NCBI RefSeq assembly: GCF_016735495.2
Contig: NZ_JAERQY020000001.1
Coordinates: 868,001-932,000 of the forward strand
From: Lysobacter sp. MMG2
GTDB taxonomy: Bacteria > Pseudomonadota > Gammaproteobacteria > Xanthomonadales > Xanthomonadaceae
Direction: 5' to 3'
Length of the DNA stretch: 64,000 nucleotides
In this document: one piece after another, positions 17,919 to 27,079 of the stretch
How the letters are laid out: every line of letters starts with the position of its first letter
Position numbering within the stretch: the first letter of the stretch is position 1
The notes under the pieces: model-generated
Databases searched by the model: none
Told to the model about the DNA's origin: nothing
Seen by the model: the letters and a program-made list of their open reading frames with translations, nothing else
Position numbers and translations under genes: made by a program

Positions 17919-18953
17919 TCAGGGATGCGGGCGGACAATGCCGCTCACACCCAGCCGGGACGCCACCTGGGCCTTGAGCTGGTCGGCATCGGCGCGGCTG
18001 GAGACGGGGCCGACGCGGACGCGGTTCAGGACGCCCTTGTCGGTGCGGACCTGTTCTACGAAGGCGCTGAAGCCGGCGCCGCGTGCGCGGTCGCGCAGCT
18101 TGTCGGCCTCCGAGGCGCTGCCGAAGGCACCCAGTTGGACCGCGAACCCCACACCGGCGGCGGCCGGCGTGCTCGGACGCGCGGCGGGCTGCGATACGGG
18201 GGTCGCGGGCTTCTCGACCTTCGCGACCGGCTTCTCGGGTGCCGGAGCGGGTTTCGGCGCGGCGGGCTTGGTTTCGGCCGGCAGCGGCTTCGAGGCCACC
18301 GGGGCGGGCTGAGATTCGGCCAGCGGGACCGGCGCCGACACGGCGGCGGCCTGGGCCGGCGCCGGCTGCGAGACGGCCGCGACCGGCGCAGCGGTTTCGG
18401 CGTCCAGCACCACGACCTTGGCGCCGACGTCGCCGCGCACGCGACCGGACTGCAGGCGCGCGGCTTCGGCCTCGGCCTGCGTGGCGAACGGGCCGATGCG
18501 CACGCGGTGCAGCGTGCGGCCATTGCTCGGCACGGGTTCCTGGTAAGCCGCGAGCTGGGCGCCCTGCAGCGCCTTGATGACGCGGTCGGCGTCGCCGGCG
18601 CTGGCGTAGCTGCCGAAGCTCACCGCGAAGTTGCCGCCCGCGGTGGCGGCCGGCAGCGCGCCTTCGACCGGCGCAGCCTGCGGCGCGACGGTCGTGTCCA
18701 CCGTGGGCAGCGTGTCGTTGGCGTTCGCGTCGGCGTTCATGCCCAGTGCGCCGCCTTCCGGCGCCTGGCCCGGGCTCACCAGGGGCAGTTCGCGGGTCTC
18801 GAAGTCGCCCTGCGGCGCCTTGGGAAGTTCGAGCGGGACATTGGACGCCCCGCTTTCGGGCGCCGGCCCCTTGATCAGCATCGGCAGGAAGATCACCGCC
18901 AGTGCGATCAACACGACCGCACCGATGACGCGCTGTTTCAGGGCAGGTTCCAT
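17919..18953 (-). CDS. DedD-like protein with two SPOR domains
   Basis: A 344-residue inner-membrane-anchored protein. One N-terminal membrane helix (VIGAVVLIALAVIFLPMLI) follows a short cytoplasmic start. Two SPOR repeats are visible: about residues 109-175 (NFAVSFGSYASAGDADRVI to the next) and 266-340 (GFAVQLGAFGSASEADKL). Between them lies a Pro/Ala/Lys linker. SPOR domains bind denuded septal peptidoglycan; DedD of E. coli has one and helps cell constriction, so the duplicated domain is notable but not rare in this group. It sits between folC and cvpA as in related genomes. Confidence 0.9.
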   Translation of the reverse strand: MEPALKQRVIGAVVLIALAVIFLPMLIKGPAPESGASNVPLELPKAPQGDFETRELPLVSPGQAPEGGALGMNADANANDTLPTVDTTVAPQAAPVEGALPAATAGGNFAVSFGSYASAGDADRVIKALQGAQLAAYQEPVPSNGRTLHRVRIGPFATQAEAEAARLQSGRVRGDVGAKVVVLDAETAAPVAAVSQPAPAQAAAVSAPVPLAESQPAPVASKPLPAETKPAAPKPAPAPEKPVAKVEKPATPVSQPAARPSTPAAAGVGFAVQLGAFGSASEADKLRDRARGAGFSAFVEQVRTDKGVLNRVRVGPVSSRADADQLKAQVASRLGVSGIVRPHP

Positions 18954-19034
18954 CGGTTCTCGTTTACCGCAGGCGGATTGCCGCGCGAATTATACCCTCG
19001 CGATCCGCCGCGACTGGCACGGCGTCCGCAACGT

Positions 19035-20339
19035 TCAGTCGCGGGCGAGCGATTCCAGCGCCGCCGCCACGGTGTGGAAGGAACCGAACACGAGCACCCG
19101 ATCACCCGGTGCCGCCGCCGCGCGGGCCGCAGCGAGGGCCTGCGCGACCGTCGCATGGCGTGCGCCCTCGCCCGCCGGCGTGCCGCGAAGGCGTGCGGCG
19201 AGCGCGTCGACGTCGGCGCCGCGCGGGCCGGCCTCGGTCAAACCGGCCAGGTGCCAGGCGTCCACGCCGGACGCCAGCGCCGCGACGACGCCCTCCACGT
19301 CCTTGTCCACCAGCGCCGCGTAGACCGCGATGAGGCGACCGGGCGCCGGCTCCGCGCGCAGCCAATCGGCCAGCGCGCGCGCGGCCTGCGGGTTGTGGCC
19401 GACATCGACGAGGATCTCCACGCCGTCGCGCTCGAACCGCTGCAGACGGCCACCGACGTGCGCGTTCTCGATGCCTGCAGAGATCGCCGCACGCGGCAGC
19501 GGCTGCGGCGGCCGGGGCAACGCGCGCAGCGCGGCAATGGAGACCGCGGCGTTGCGCAACTGCACGGGCGCGGCGAGCCGCGGCATCGGCAAGTCCATGC
19601 GACGCCCGACCTCGCGCCAACGCCAGCGCACCGGTTGCGGGCGCCCGTCGGCATCCAGCTCGGGCCCGAGCGGCTCGAAGAAGAAATCGTTGGAGATGCG
19701 CCAGGTCGGCGCACCGATGCGATACGCATGGCCGAGCACGCTCGACGGCGGATCGTCGTCGCCCAGCACCAGCGGTTTCCAGGCGCGCGCGATGCCGACC
19801 TTTTCCGCGCCGATGGCTTCGCGGTCGTCGCCCAGATAGTCCTGGTGGTCCAGGTCCACGGTCGTGATCACGGCGACGTCGGGGTCGACGAGGTTGGTCG
19901 CGTCGAGTCGCCCGCCGAGCCCGACTTCCAGGACGGCCAGGTCCAGGCCCGCGCGCTCGAACAACCACAGCGCCGCGAGCGTGCCGTACTCGAAATACGT
20001 CAGGGGCGTCTGGCCGCGTGCGTCTTCAATGGCCTCGAAGGCCGTGACCAGCGCGGCGTCGCCGACGTCCGCGCCGTCGATGCGCACGCGCTCGTTGTAG
20101 GCCAGCAAGTGCGGCGAGGTATACGCACCGACCTTCCAGCCCGCGGCCCGCGCGATGGCCTCGATGAAGGCGACCGTCGAGCCCTTGCCGTTGGTGCCCC
20201 CCACCGTGATGACGGCCTTGGCGGGCCGGCCCACGCCCAGCCGGTGGGCGACTTCGCGGATGCGTTCCAGCCCCATGTCGATGGTCTTGGGGTGGATGCG
20301 TTCGATGTACTGGAGCCAGTCGGGGAGCGTGCGGTTCAT
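19035..20339 (-). CDS. folC: Bifunctional dihydrofolate / folylpolyglutamate synthase
   Basis: FolC adds glutamate to dihydropteroate and to folates, using ATP. The 434-residue Mur-ligase-fold protein has the P-loop VGGTNGKGST near residue 47, the SPHLLAYNERVRI motif, the TYFEYGTLAALWLFE segment, and NLVDPDVAVITTVDLDHQDYLG for substrate and magnesium binding. It heads the folC-SPOR-cvpA-purF run. In related genomes accD often precedes folC; here the upstream gene is an unrelated amidohydrolase and a 133-bp gap intervenes. Confidence 0.95.
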   Translation of the reverse strand: MNRTLPDWLQYIERIHPKTIDMGLERIREVAHRLGVGRPAKAVITVGGTNGKGSTVAFIEAIARAAGWKVGAYTSPHLLAYNERVRIDGADVGDAALVTAFEAIEDARGQTPLTYFEYGTLAALWLFERAGLDLAVLEVGLGGRLDATNLVDPDVAVITTVDLDHQDYLGDDREAIGAEKVGIARAWKPLVLGDDDPPSSVLGHAYRIGAPTWRISNDFFFEPLGPELDADGRPQPVRWRWREVGRRMDLPMPRLAAPVQLRNAAVSIAALRALPRPPQPLPRAAISAGIENAHVGGRLQRFERDGVEILVDVGHNPQAARALADWLRAEPAPGRLIAVYAALVDKDVEGVVAALASGVDAWHLAGLTEAGPRGADVDALAARLRGTPAGEGARHATVAQALAAARAAAAPGDRVLVFGSFHTVAAALESLARD

Positions 20340-20472
20340 GCGGGGATTATCGCCTGCGTGGGCTCCCCGCTCGCACGCCCATCGACACGGCGATCATCGC
20401 GACCGCGCGCGGACGCCTGCCCGGCCTTCGACGCCGCGGCCTTCCGGGCGTCCGTTCTCGGCCGGTTCCGAT

Positions 20473-21885
20473 CTAACGGATCGTGTTCTTGAAGATCCGC
20501 CCGTCCTTCACGATGACGCGGAAGTTCTGCTGCGGACGCGTGATGAGCGAGATGTCCGACAACGGATCGCCTTCCACCAGGATCATGTCGGCGATCGCCC
20601 CCACTTCGATCACGCCCAGCCTGCCGGGATACGGATTGCGCTTGCCCGACAAGGCCAGAAGCTGGGCGTTGGTGCTGGTGGCCATGGTCAGCGCCTCGGC
20701 GGGCGTGTACCACTTGGTGAGGCTGGCCAGCAATTCACCCTGCCGACGCGCGAGCGCAGCGGAGAACAGCACGTCCGTACCGAAGGCGGTCTTGAGCTTG
20801 TACTTCTTCGCCAGCCGGTACGCATTGTCGGTGCCGGCCAGCACCTCGCGTCCCTTCGCGTATTCCTCCGAATCCGGCGGAAAAGCGCGGATCAGCTCTT
20901 CCGGCAGCGGCTGGATGCTCAGCCACGTGCCCTTGTTCGCCATCAGCTGCGCCGTGGTTTCGTCCATCAGGTTGGCGTGTTCGATGCACTGGACGCCGGC
21001 TTCGACCGACTGCCGGATGGCATCGGGCATGTAGGCATGCGCCGTCACGTACGTGCCCCAGTTGCCGGCTGCGACGACGGCCGCGCGCAGCTCCTCCGGG
21101 CTGAAGGTGACGACATCGAGCGGACTGTGCGGCGAGGAAACACCGCCGCCGGCGGTCAGCTTGATCTGCGACGCTCCGTGCATCAGCTGCTCGCGCACGC
21201 GGATGCGAACCTCGTCGGGGCTGTCGGCGATGGCGGTATCGCCCAGGACTTCGGTACGCGATTCGGAGGCGCCGAGCGTGCGCGGCAACTCGATCGGGCT
21301 GCGGAAGTCGCCATGGCCGCCGGTGACGCTGATGATCGCGCCCGAAGGATAAATGCGCGGCCCGGCCTGCCAGCCTTCGTCGATGGCGCGCTTGAGACCG
21401 AACGAATTGCCGCCCACGTCGCGCACCGTGGTGAACCCGCGCTGCAGCGTGTCCGACGCTTCCGCGCCCGCGAGGAGGTTGAGGTAGCCCGCCGTCGACG
21501 TCATCGCCACGGCGATGGTCGGGCGCACGGCCATGGTGTGCCAGTGCATGTCGATCAATCCGGGCATCAGCGTGCGTCCGCCGCCGTCGATGATCGTCAT
21601 TCCCGCCTCGGCGGGCATGTCGACGTCGCCGATCTCGACGATGCGATTGCCGCGCACCAGCACGTTGCGTGCGGACTGCAGCGACGGATCGATGCCGTTG
21701 AAGATGCGGACGTTGCGGAACAGCACACTGGTTTGCGAAGCCGCCGGTCGTGCCGACGCCGCGGCGTCAGCCGGTGCCGTCTTCGCGCTCGTGGCGACGT
21801 CGCCCCGCGAAGACTCCGACGGCTTGTCGCCGCAGCCTGTCACGCACAGCACTCCCGCGAGCAGGAGCATCTTGAGCGAGGCCAT
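20473..21885 (-). CDS. Secreted lipoprotein amidohydrolase
   Basis: A 470-residue metal-dependent hydrolase. The N-terminus is a lipoprotein signal (LLLAGVLCVTGC) with the lipidated Cys near residue 18, followed by an Ala/Ser/Pro linker. The amidohydrolase barrel starts near residue 55: metal motif DMHWHTM, carboxylated-Lys candidate in ASQIKLTAGGG, His in TAHAYMPDA, IEHANLMDE, and the metal Asp in FGTDVLF. The set resembles Xaa-Pro dipeptidase/imidazolonepropionase-like amidohydrolases (prolidase-type) found in this group, suggesting hydrolysis of peptides or toxins in the periplasm. Substrate unknown. Confidence 0.85.
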   Translation of the reverse strand: MASLKMLLLAGVLCVTGCGDKPSESSRGDVATSAKTAPADAAASARPAASQTSVLFRNVRIFNGIDPSLQSARNVLVRGNRIVEIGDVDMPAEAGMTIIDGGGRTLMPGLIDMHWHTMAVRPTIAVAMTSTAGYLNLLAGAEASDTLQRGFTTVRDVGGNSFGLKRAIDEGWQAGPRIYPSGAIISVTGGHGDFRSPIELPRTLGASESRTEVLGDTAIADSPDEVRIRVREQLMHGASQIKLTAGGGVSSPHSPLDVVTFSPEELRAAVVAAGNWGTYVTAHAYMPDAIRQSVEAGVQCIEHANLMDETTAQLMANKGTWLSIQPLPEELIRAFPPDSEEYAKGREVLAGTDNAYRLAKKYKLKTAFGTDVLFSAALARRQGELLASLTKWYTPAEALTMATSTNAQLLALSGKRNPYPGRLGVIEVGAIADMILVEGDPLSDISLITRPQQNFRVIVKDGRIFKNTIR

Positions 21886-22053
21886 GCGCGCTACTCCGTG
21901 TCGTGAGTAGCGCCTCGTCTACCGGGGCCGCCGTGAATGAGGCGTGATGGTTACCGCGCCGGCGCATGCGTCATGGACGCGCGCGCCGACGACGCGAACC
22001 GGCCAGGGCCGCAACGCGCGAAATCCGGCGGCGCTGCCGTGTACTTGCGTCGA

Positions 22054-22695
22054 TTACAGCGCGCGGTGCACGGCTTCGCCGAAGAACGGCGTGTGGTGGC
22101 TGCAATCGTTGAGGCGCACGACATCGAGGTGATCGACGTCCGGCCCTTCGAGCAGGTTGATCGTCGTCGGCGCCTGGCGGAAGGTCCACAGTCGCGCGAG
22201 CGGAATGCCCAGCACGTGGCACAGCAGCACGCGGTTCACGGCGTCGTGCGCGACGACCAGCAGCGTGTCGTTGTCGCCGAGCCCTTCCGTGGCACGTGCG
22301 AAGGCCGGCCACGCGCGATCGAACACGTGCTGCAGCGATTCGCCTTCCGGCATCAGCACTTCGTGCGGTGCGTCGCGCCAGGCTTGCAGGCGCTCGCCAT
22401 CGCGTTCGCGGATCTCGCTGGCGAGCAGCCCTTCCCACGTGCCGTGGGCGATCTCCATCAGGCCCGGGTCCAGGGTGAGCGGCAGATCGCGATCGCCGAG
22501 GGCGAACTCGGCGGTCTGGCGCGCGCGCCCCAGCGGCGAGGCGACGGCGCGCGTGATCGGCACTTCGCGCAGGCGCTCGCCCAGCGCACGGGCCTGGCCG
22601 ATGCCGACTTCGGACAGCGGGATGTCTTCCTGGCCCTGGTAACGGCCTTCGGCGTTCCAGGGCGTTTCGCCATGACGTGCGAGCAGAATGCGCAT
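22054..22695 (-). CDS. Histidine phosphatase family protein
   Basis: A 213-residue phosphoglycerate-mutase-like phosphatase. The catalytic motif is LLARHGETPWN (RHG at residues 7-9), followed by SPLGRARQTAE, MEIAHGTWEGL (acid residue) and VVAHDAVNRVLL with the second His. It resembles GpmB and alpha-ribazole phosphatase; without cobalamin genes nearby the substrate is open. The start is the ATG at 22695, where the family begins. Confidence 0.88.
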   Translation of the reverse strand: MRILLARHGETPWNAEGRYQGQEDIPLSEVGIGQARALGERLREVPITRAVASPLGRARQTAEFALGDRDLPLTLDPGLMEIAHGTWEGLLASEIRERDGERLQAWRDAPHEVLMPEGESLQHVFDRAWPAFARATEGLGDNDTLLVVAHDAVNRVLLCHVLGIPLARLWTFRQAPTTINLLEGPDVDHLDVVRLNDCSHHTPFFGEAVHRAL

Positions 22696-22840
22696 GATCG
22701 GATCCGTGTGTGGGGCGGTGCGACGATAGCGTCGCGCCGAAGCACCGCAGCCTAGCAAAAGCCGCAGGCCGCACAACGGTTGCACTGGCAACCGCCGCCC
22801 GGCTGCGGGACCATGCGCTTCCCCACATGGAACCAGAGCG

Positions 22841-23239
22841 ATGGCACAGGTCAAAGGCGAGTTCGACGTCAAGCGCACGCCGGAAAGCGGGTTCGACCTC
22901 GGCGGCGGCACCGTCGCGGGGCACTTCCGCTTCGACAAGCAGTTCCACGGCGCGCTCGACGCCACGGGCGTGGTGCACATGCTCGCGGTGGGCACGCCAG
23001 TCGACGGCTCGGCGGCCTATGTCGCGATCGAGCGCATCAGCGGCACGCTCGATGGCCTCACCGGTTCGTTCCTCACCCAGCACAACGGGACGCTGGACCG
23101 GGGCGAACCGAGTCTGTCGGTGACGGTGGTGCCCGACTCGGGCACGGACGAACTCACCGGGCTGCGCGGCCGCATCGTCATCGACATCGTCGAGGGCAAG
23201 CACTACTACACCTTCGACTACGAAATCAGCGAGGGCTAG
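22841..23239 (+). CDS. DUF3224 domain protein
   Basis: A 132-residue protein predicted as an all-beta barrel like allene oxide cyclase folds. It contains GHFRFDKQFHGALDATGVVHM, split by typical DUF3224 positions, GSFLTQHNGTLDRG and VVPDSGTDELTGLRG. No catalytic function is established for the family. It stands alone between a histidine phosphatase gene and a convergent TPR-like gene. Confidence 0.82.
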   Translation: MAQVKGEFDVKRTPESGFDLGGGTVAGHFRFDKQFHGALDATGVVHMLAVGTPVDGSAAYVAIERISGTLDGLTGSFLTQHNGTLDRGEPSLSVTVVPDSGTDELTGLRGRIVIDIVEGKHYYTFDYEISEG

Positions 23240-23266
23240 GCGACCCCGCCTGCCCGCATCCGGTCG

Positions 23267-24679
23267 TCAAAGACCGGCTGCCTCGCGATAGCCGCGCAGC
23301 GCGAAGTAGAGCCCGACGGCGGTGCGCTCCATGTGGATCGGATCGCGTTCCACGCGGGGCGAGTGGAATTCCATCAGCGCAAGCTCGCGCCATGCCGCGC
23401 GCGCCGCCTCCTTGTCAGGGCTTGAGTAGCGAAGCCACAAGCCCAGGATTGCCTGATCCTGGGGGAACTGCCGACGGGCCCGATCCAACTGCGCCAGATC
23501 CTCCGCCGTTGGCGCAGGATTGCCGACCAGACGACCGGCCAGGCGGCTGGCCGCGAACCTCACGTCGCCATAGCGCGTCCATCCCAATTCATCCGTCTCC
23601 TTGAGGCCCGGGTCGCTCACCCGCGCCTGCATCGCCGCCAGCAGACGCAGCGCACCGATATCGCCCGCGTCCGATCGGGCACGCCCGGCGAGCGATGCCG
23701 CGTGCGCCGCGAGCAACTCCTGCGCCGAAGCGATGTCGAGATTGATCGCGGTAACGACCAGCAACCTCGCAAGGGCCGCATCGTCCGGCAGCGGATAGCG
23801 CCCCAATGCGAGCCCGCACGTTTCCATGCGCTGCTTCCATTCGGCCTTGACGGATGCGTCGGGATCTCCGCTCGCTTCGGACGCGCTCGCTTCCGCCTCG
23901 AACGCAGGACGCAGGCACGCGAGCTGCCCAAATACCGCCGGTGCTTGCGGACTGGAGGGCGCCGCGGCCTGCGCAAGCGCGGCCAGGGCCTTTCCGCGGT
24001 CCTGGCCGATACCGAAGCGAATCGCGTTCTCCAGGCCGCCGTCCAGGTCCGCAAGCGAACCCGATGCCCTGAATGCCAGCAGGCGGTCGGCGTGCGCCCT
24101 GAGCGCGGGCCGCTCGCCCCACAGTTGTTCGAGCACGTCCTCGAAGCGCCCGTGCAGGCGGCCCTTGACGCGATCGAACATCGCGAATGCGCGCTTGTCG
24201 TCGCCGAGCTTCAGATAACAGTATCCGGCGAGCATCGGCATGTAGCCCGTGACCAGGTCGCTGCGTTCCAACGCCGTCCAGGCCTCCAGCGCCTTGGGAC
24301 ACTCCTCGCGCCGCGTGTAATGCAGCGCCAGCTCCAGCCGCACCAGATCGTCGCCCTTGCTCAGTTCGTACGCCTGCGTGTGCCATCGGTAGGACGCGTC
24401 GGGGTACAGCGAAAACAGCAGGTTTCCCGCGGTGAAATACGAACGCCAGTCGGCCTTGTCGATCGCCTTGTCGAAGCGCGCAAGGGCCCGGTCCGGATGC
24501 CCCTCCAGGTAATCCGGAACGGCGGCACGCTGGACTTCATCGAAACGGCGACCCGATGCCTCGATCCTTGCGATATCCGACGTCCGATCCGAGGCCTCCG
24601 ATCGAAGGGGAAGCAGCCCGGCCATGGCGAAAACGAACACGATGCCGCACTTGGCAACGTTGAAACTTTGCGAGTTCAC
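23267..24679 (-). CDS. Secreted helical-repeat protein of unknown function
   Basis: A 470-residue protein starting with a signal-like segment (CGIVFVFAMAGLLPL, cleavage near SEA). The rest is alpha-helical with TPR-like units, for example LEGHPDRALARFDKAIDKAD, ALEAWTALERSD and YLKLGDDKRAFAMFDRVKG. Such repeats usually mediate protein contacts. No enzyme motif is seen. It lies upstream of nothing obvious in function, 89 bp downstream of the first S46 peptidase gene on the same strand, so it may be cotranscribed. Confidence 0.65.
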   Translation of the reverse strand: MNSQSFNVAKCGIVFVFAMAGLLPLRSEASDRTSDIARIEASGRRFDEVQRAAVPDYLEGHPDRALARFDKAIDKADWRSYFTAGNLLFSLYPDASYRWHTQAYELSKGDDLVRLELALHYTRREECPKALEAWTALERSDLVTGYMPMLAGYCYLKLGDDKRAFAMFDRVKGRLHGRFEDVLEQLWGERPALRAHADRLLAFRASGSLADLDGGLENAIRFGIGQDRGKALAALAQAAAPSSPQAPAVFGQLACLRPAFEAEASASEASGDPDASVKAEWKQRMETCGLALGRYPLPDDAALARLLVVTAINLDIASAQELLAAHAASLAGRARSDAGDIGALRLLAAMQARVSDPGLKETDELGWTRYGDVRFAASRLAGRLVGNPAPTAEDLAQLDRARRQFPQDQAILGLWLRYSSPDKEAARAAWRELALMEFHSPRVERDPIHMERTAVGLYFALRGYREAAGL

Positions 24680-24768
24680 TGACTTGTTGGCTCCATGCCT
24701 GGCTGCGTTGCAGCACCGTGCGCCACGCTGTCGGGCGACAGCGTGGACATTGTTTTCGCAGACGTGCC

Positions 24769-26937
24769 CTACTTCTTCGGCGCCACGCCCATCTCGGCCA
24801 GCAACTGCGGCGCCGGATACACCTCCTGCATGATCCAGCGCATGTAGCGTTGGTCGACCGCGATCATGCGCGTCATCGCCGGATCGAACACCCAGTTGCT
24901 GCTCACCGACTCCCAGTTTCCGTCGAACGCCAGGCCCACCAGCTTGCCCTGCGCATCGAGCACAGGCGAGCCGGAATTGCCGCCCGTGATGTCGAGGTCG
25001 GACAGGAAGTTCACCGGCACCGTCTTGAGCTTCTTGTCAGCCAGTCCGCCGTAGTTCTTCGCGGCGATGGCGTCGAGCAGCACTTGCGGCGCGTTGAACG
25101 GATCCTTGCCGGTGGCCTTCGCCGCGACTTCCTCCAGGCGCGTGAACGGCACCTGCTTGCTGCCGTCGGTCTTGGTGTAGCCCATCACGTTGCCGAAGGT
25201 GATGCGCAGCGACGAATTGGCATCGGGATAGACGAACTGCCCCTTGCTCTTCTTGTAATCGGCCACGGCCTGCAGATAGCGCGGGCGCGCCACGAGCGCG
25301 TCGCCGGCGCGCGCCTTGCCTTCCTGCTCCAGCTGCAACACGGTCGGCATGATCGCCACCGCGAACTGCACGGCCGGATCCTTGCTCTTTTCCAGCGTGG
25401 CGCGGTCGGCCTTCATCAGCGCGATGCGCTGGTCGGTGCTGCCCAGCTTCGTCTTCGACAGCTTGTCGAGCGCGGCGTTGATCGCCTTCGCGTCGTTTCC
25501 GCCCAGCCACTTGTCCAGCGCCGGCACGCGCTGCGCGTCGGGGAGCTTCACGTATTCGCGCAGCCAGTAGGCCTGGAGTTCGCGGTCCATCGCCGGCACG
25601 TAACGCCGTTCCATCTGGCGCATCGCGCCTTCGATGGTCGGCAGGTCGCGCTCCTGGTAACCCTGTTCGCGCTCACTGTCGGGCTTGGCGCGCTCCAGCG
25701 AGAGACGGTACAGCTGCGTCGCAGCGCCCAGCGTGCCGGTGCTGCGCAATTGGCCGAACACCAGGTCGCGCTCGCGGTGCGTGCGCGCCGCCTCGTCCAG
25801 CGACACCAGCTTGGTGTGCGCCGCCAATGCCGCCTCGCCTTCCGCGCCCTGACCGCGCAGCCACTCCAGCACGGCGGCTTCTTCCGAATGCTTGGTCTGC
25901 GCCGCGCCGATGCGCTTGAAGCCTTCGAGCTGGCCGTCGTAATTCTTCATCACGTTCTGCCAGCCGCGCACGGTGCTGGCGTACTTCACCGCAATGTCGG
26001 GATTCTTCGCGCCTTCGGCCTGCACCAGGGCGACGAGCTTCTTGTAGTGCTCGCCGATGGTCGGGTACGTCCAGTTCGCGGTTTCGTCGAACTCCTCGGC
26101 CAGCGCGTAACGCGCGGTGCGGCCCGGGTAGCCGGCGACCATGACGAAGTCGCGCTCGCCCAGCGGCTTGTCGGCCAGCTTGAGGTGGTGCTTGGGCACG
26201 TAGGGCACGTTGTCGGGCGAGAACGCCGCCGGTTTGCCGTCCTTGCCGACGTAAGCGCGATAGAACGCAAAGTCACCGGTGTGGCGCGGCCACATCCAGT
26301 TGTCCACTTCGCCGCCGTAGTTGCCGATGCTGCCGGGCGGCGCGTAGACCAGGCGCACGTCCTTGATTTCGAGATTGCGGAACAGGCGGTAGCTGTTGCC
26401 GCCGGAGAAGCTGTACAGGCGGCAGCGATAACCGGCTTCGCGCTCGCACGAGGCGACCAGTTGCTTCTCGATCTTCTCCAGTGCCTGCGTGCGACCCAGC
26501 GCGTCGGGGGCGGCATCGATGGCGGCGTGCACCTGCTTGGTGACGTCCTGAATGGTGTCCAGTGCGTAGATGCGTGCGTTGGGTCCGGCGGACACTTCCT
26601 GCGCGAGCGTGGCGGCGTTGAAGCCGTCCTGCATCAGGTTTTTTTCGGGCGTCGAATTGAGCTGGATCGCGCCGTACGCGCAATGGTGGTTGGTGACGAC
26701 CAGGCCCTGCGGCGAGACGAAGCTTGCGGTGCAGCCGCCAAGCGAAACGACGGCCGCCATCGGATCGCCGGTGAGGTTGGCCAGCTGCGAAGGATTGAGC
26801 TTGAGGCCGGCCTTCTTCAACGGTCCGGCGATCTCCGGCAACTGCTGCGGCACCCACATGCCCTCGCCCGCCGCGGCGGTACCCGCAGTGGCGACCAATG
26901 CAACGAACACGGCCGCGGCCAACCCCGTATGACGCAT
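24769..26937 (-). CDS. S46 dipeptidyl peptidase, DPP7-type
   Basis: A 722-residue periplasmic serine exopeptidase that removes N-terminal dipeptides. It has a signal peptide ending near residue 23 (VATAGTAAA), then GEGMWVPQQLPEI typical of S46. The triad is readable: His85 in VVTNHHCAYG, Asp222 in RHTGDFAFY, Ser655 in ITGGNSGSPVLD. Residue 673, in FDGNWE, is Gly, as in DPP7 enzymes that prefer hydrophobic residues; the Pseudoxanthomonas enzyme DAP BII has the same length. The start at 26937 follows GAGGAG by 6 bases. A paralogue lies immediately upstream. Confidence 0.92.
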   Translation of the reverse strand: MRHTGLAAAVFVALVATAGTAAAGEGMWVPQQLPEIAGPLKKAGLKLNPSQLANLTGDPMAAVVSLGGCTASFVSPQGLVVTNHHCAYGAIQLNSTPEKNLMQDGFNAATLAQEVSAGPNARIYALDTIQDVTKQVHAAIDAAPDALGRTQALEKIEKQLVASCEREAGYRCRLYSFSGGNSYRLFRNLEIKDVRLVYAPPGSIGNYGGEVDNWMWPRHTGDFAFYRAYVGKDGKPAAFSPDNVPYVPKHHLKLADKPLGERDFVMVAGYPGRTARYALAEEFDETANWTYPTIGEHYKKLVALVQAEGAKNPDIAVKYASTVRGWQNVMKNYDGQLEGFKRIGAAQTKHSEEAAVLEWLRGQGAEGEAALAAHTKLVSLDEAARTHRERDLVFGQLRSTGTLGAATQLYRLSLERAKPDSEREQGYQERDLPTIEGAMRQMERRYVPAMDRELQAYWLREYVKLPDAQRVPALDKWLGGNDAKAINAALDKLSKTKLGSTDQRIALMKADRATLEKSKDPAVQFAVAIMPTVLQLEQEGKARAGDALVARPRYLQAVADYKKSKGQFVYPDANSSLRITFGNVMGYTKTDGSKQVPFTRLEEVAAKATGKDPFNAPQVLLDAIAAKNYGGLADKKLKTVPVNFLSDLDITGGNSGSPVLDAQGKLVGLAFDGNWESVSSNWVFDPAMTRMIAVDQRYMRWIMQEVYPAPQLLAEMGVAPKK

Positions 26938-27079
26938 GCGCAACTCCTCGCTGAAGTTCAACGGCCGAGTCTAGCCTGCACCGGCGTGGCGCGGCCATGC
27001 TGCGGCGCACAGCGACGGGGAGTTCTCACGCGGCCATTCATGCGTCGACGAACGGGCCGGATCGGCAAACGCCGCTGGA

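Noticed and set aside
17913-20492. A plus-strand open frame of 859 codons opposite the SPOR and folC genes
   Set aside because: Antisense shadow with no recognisable domain; both minus-strand genes are well supported.
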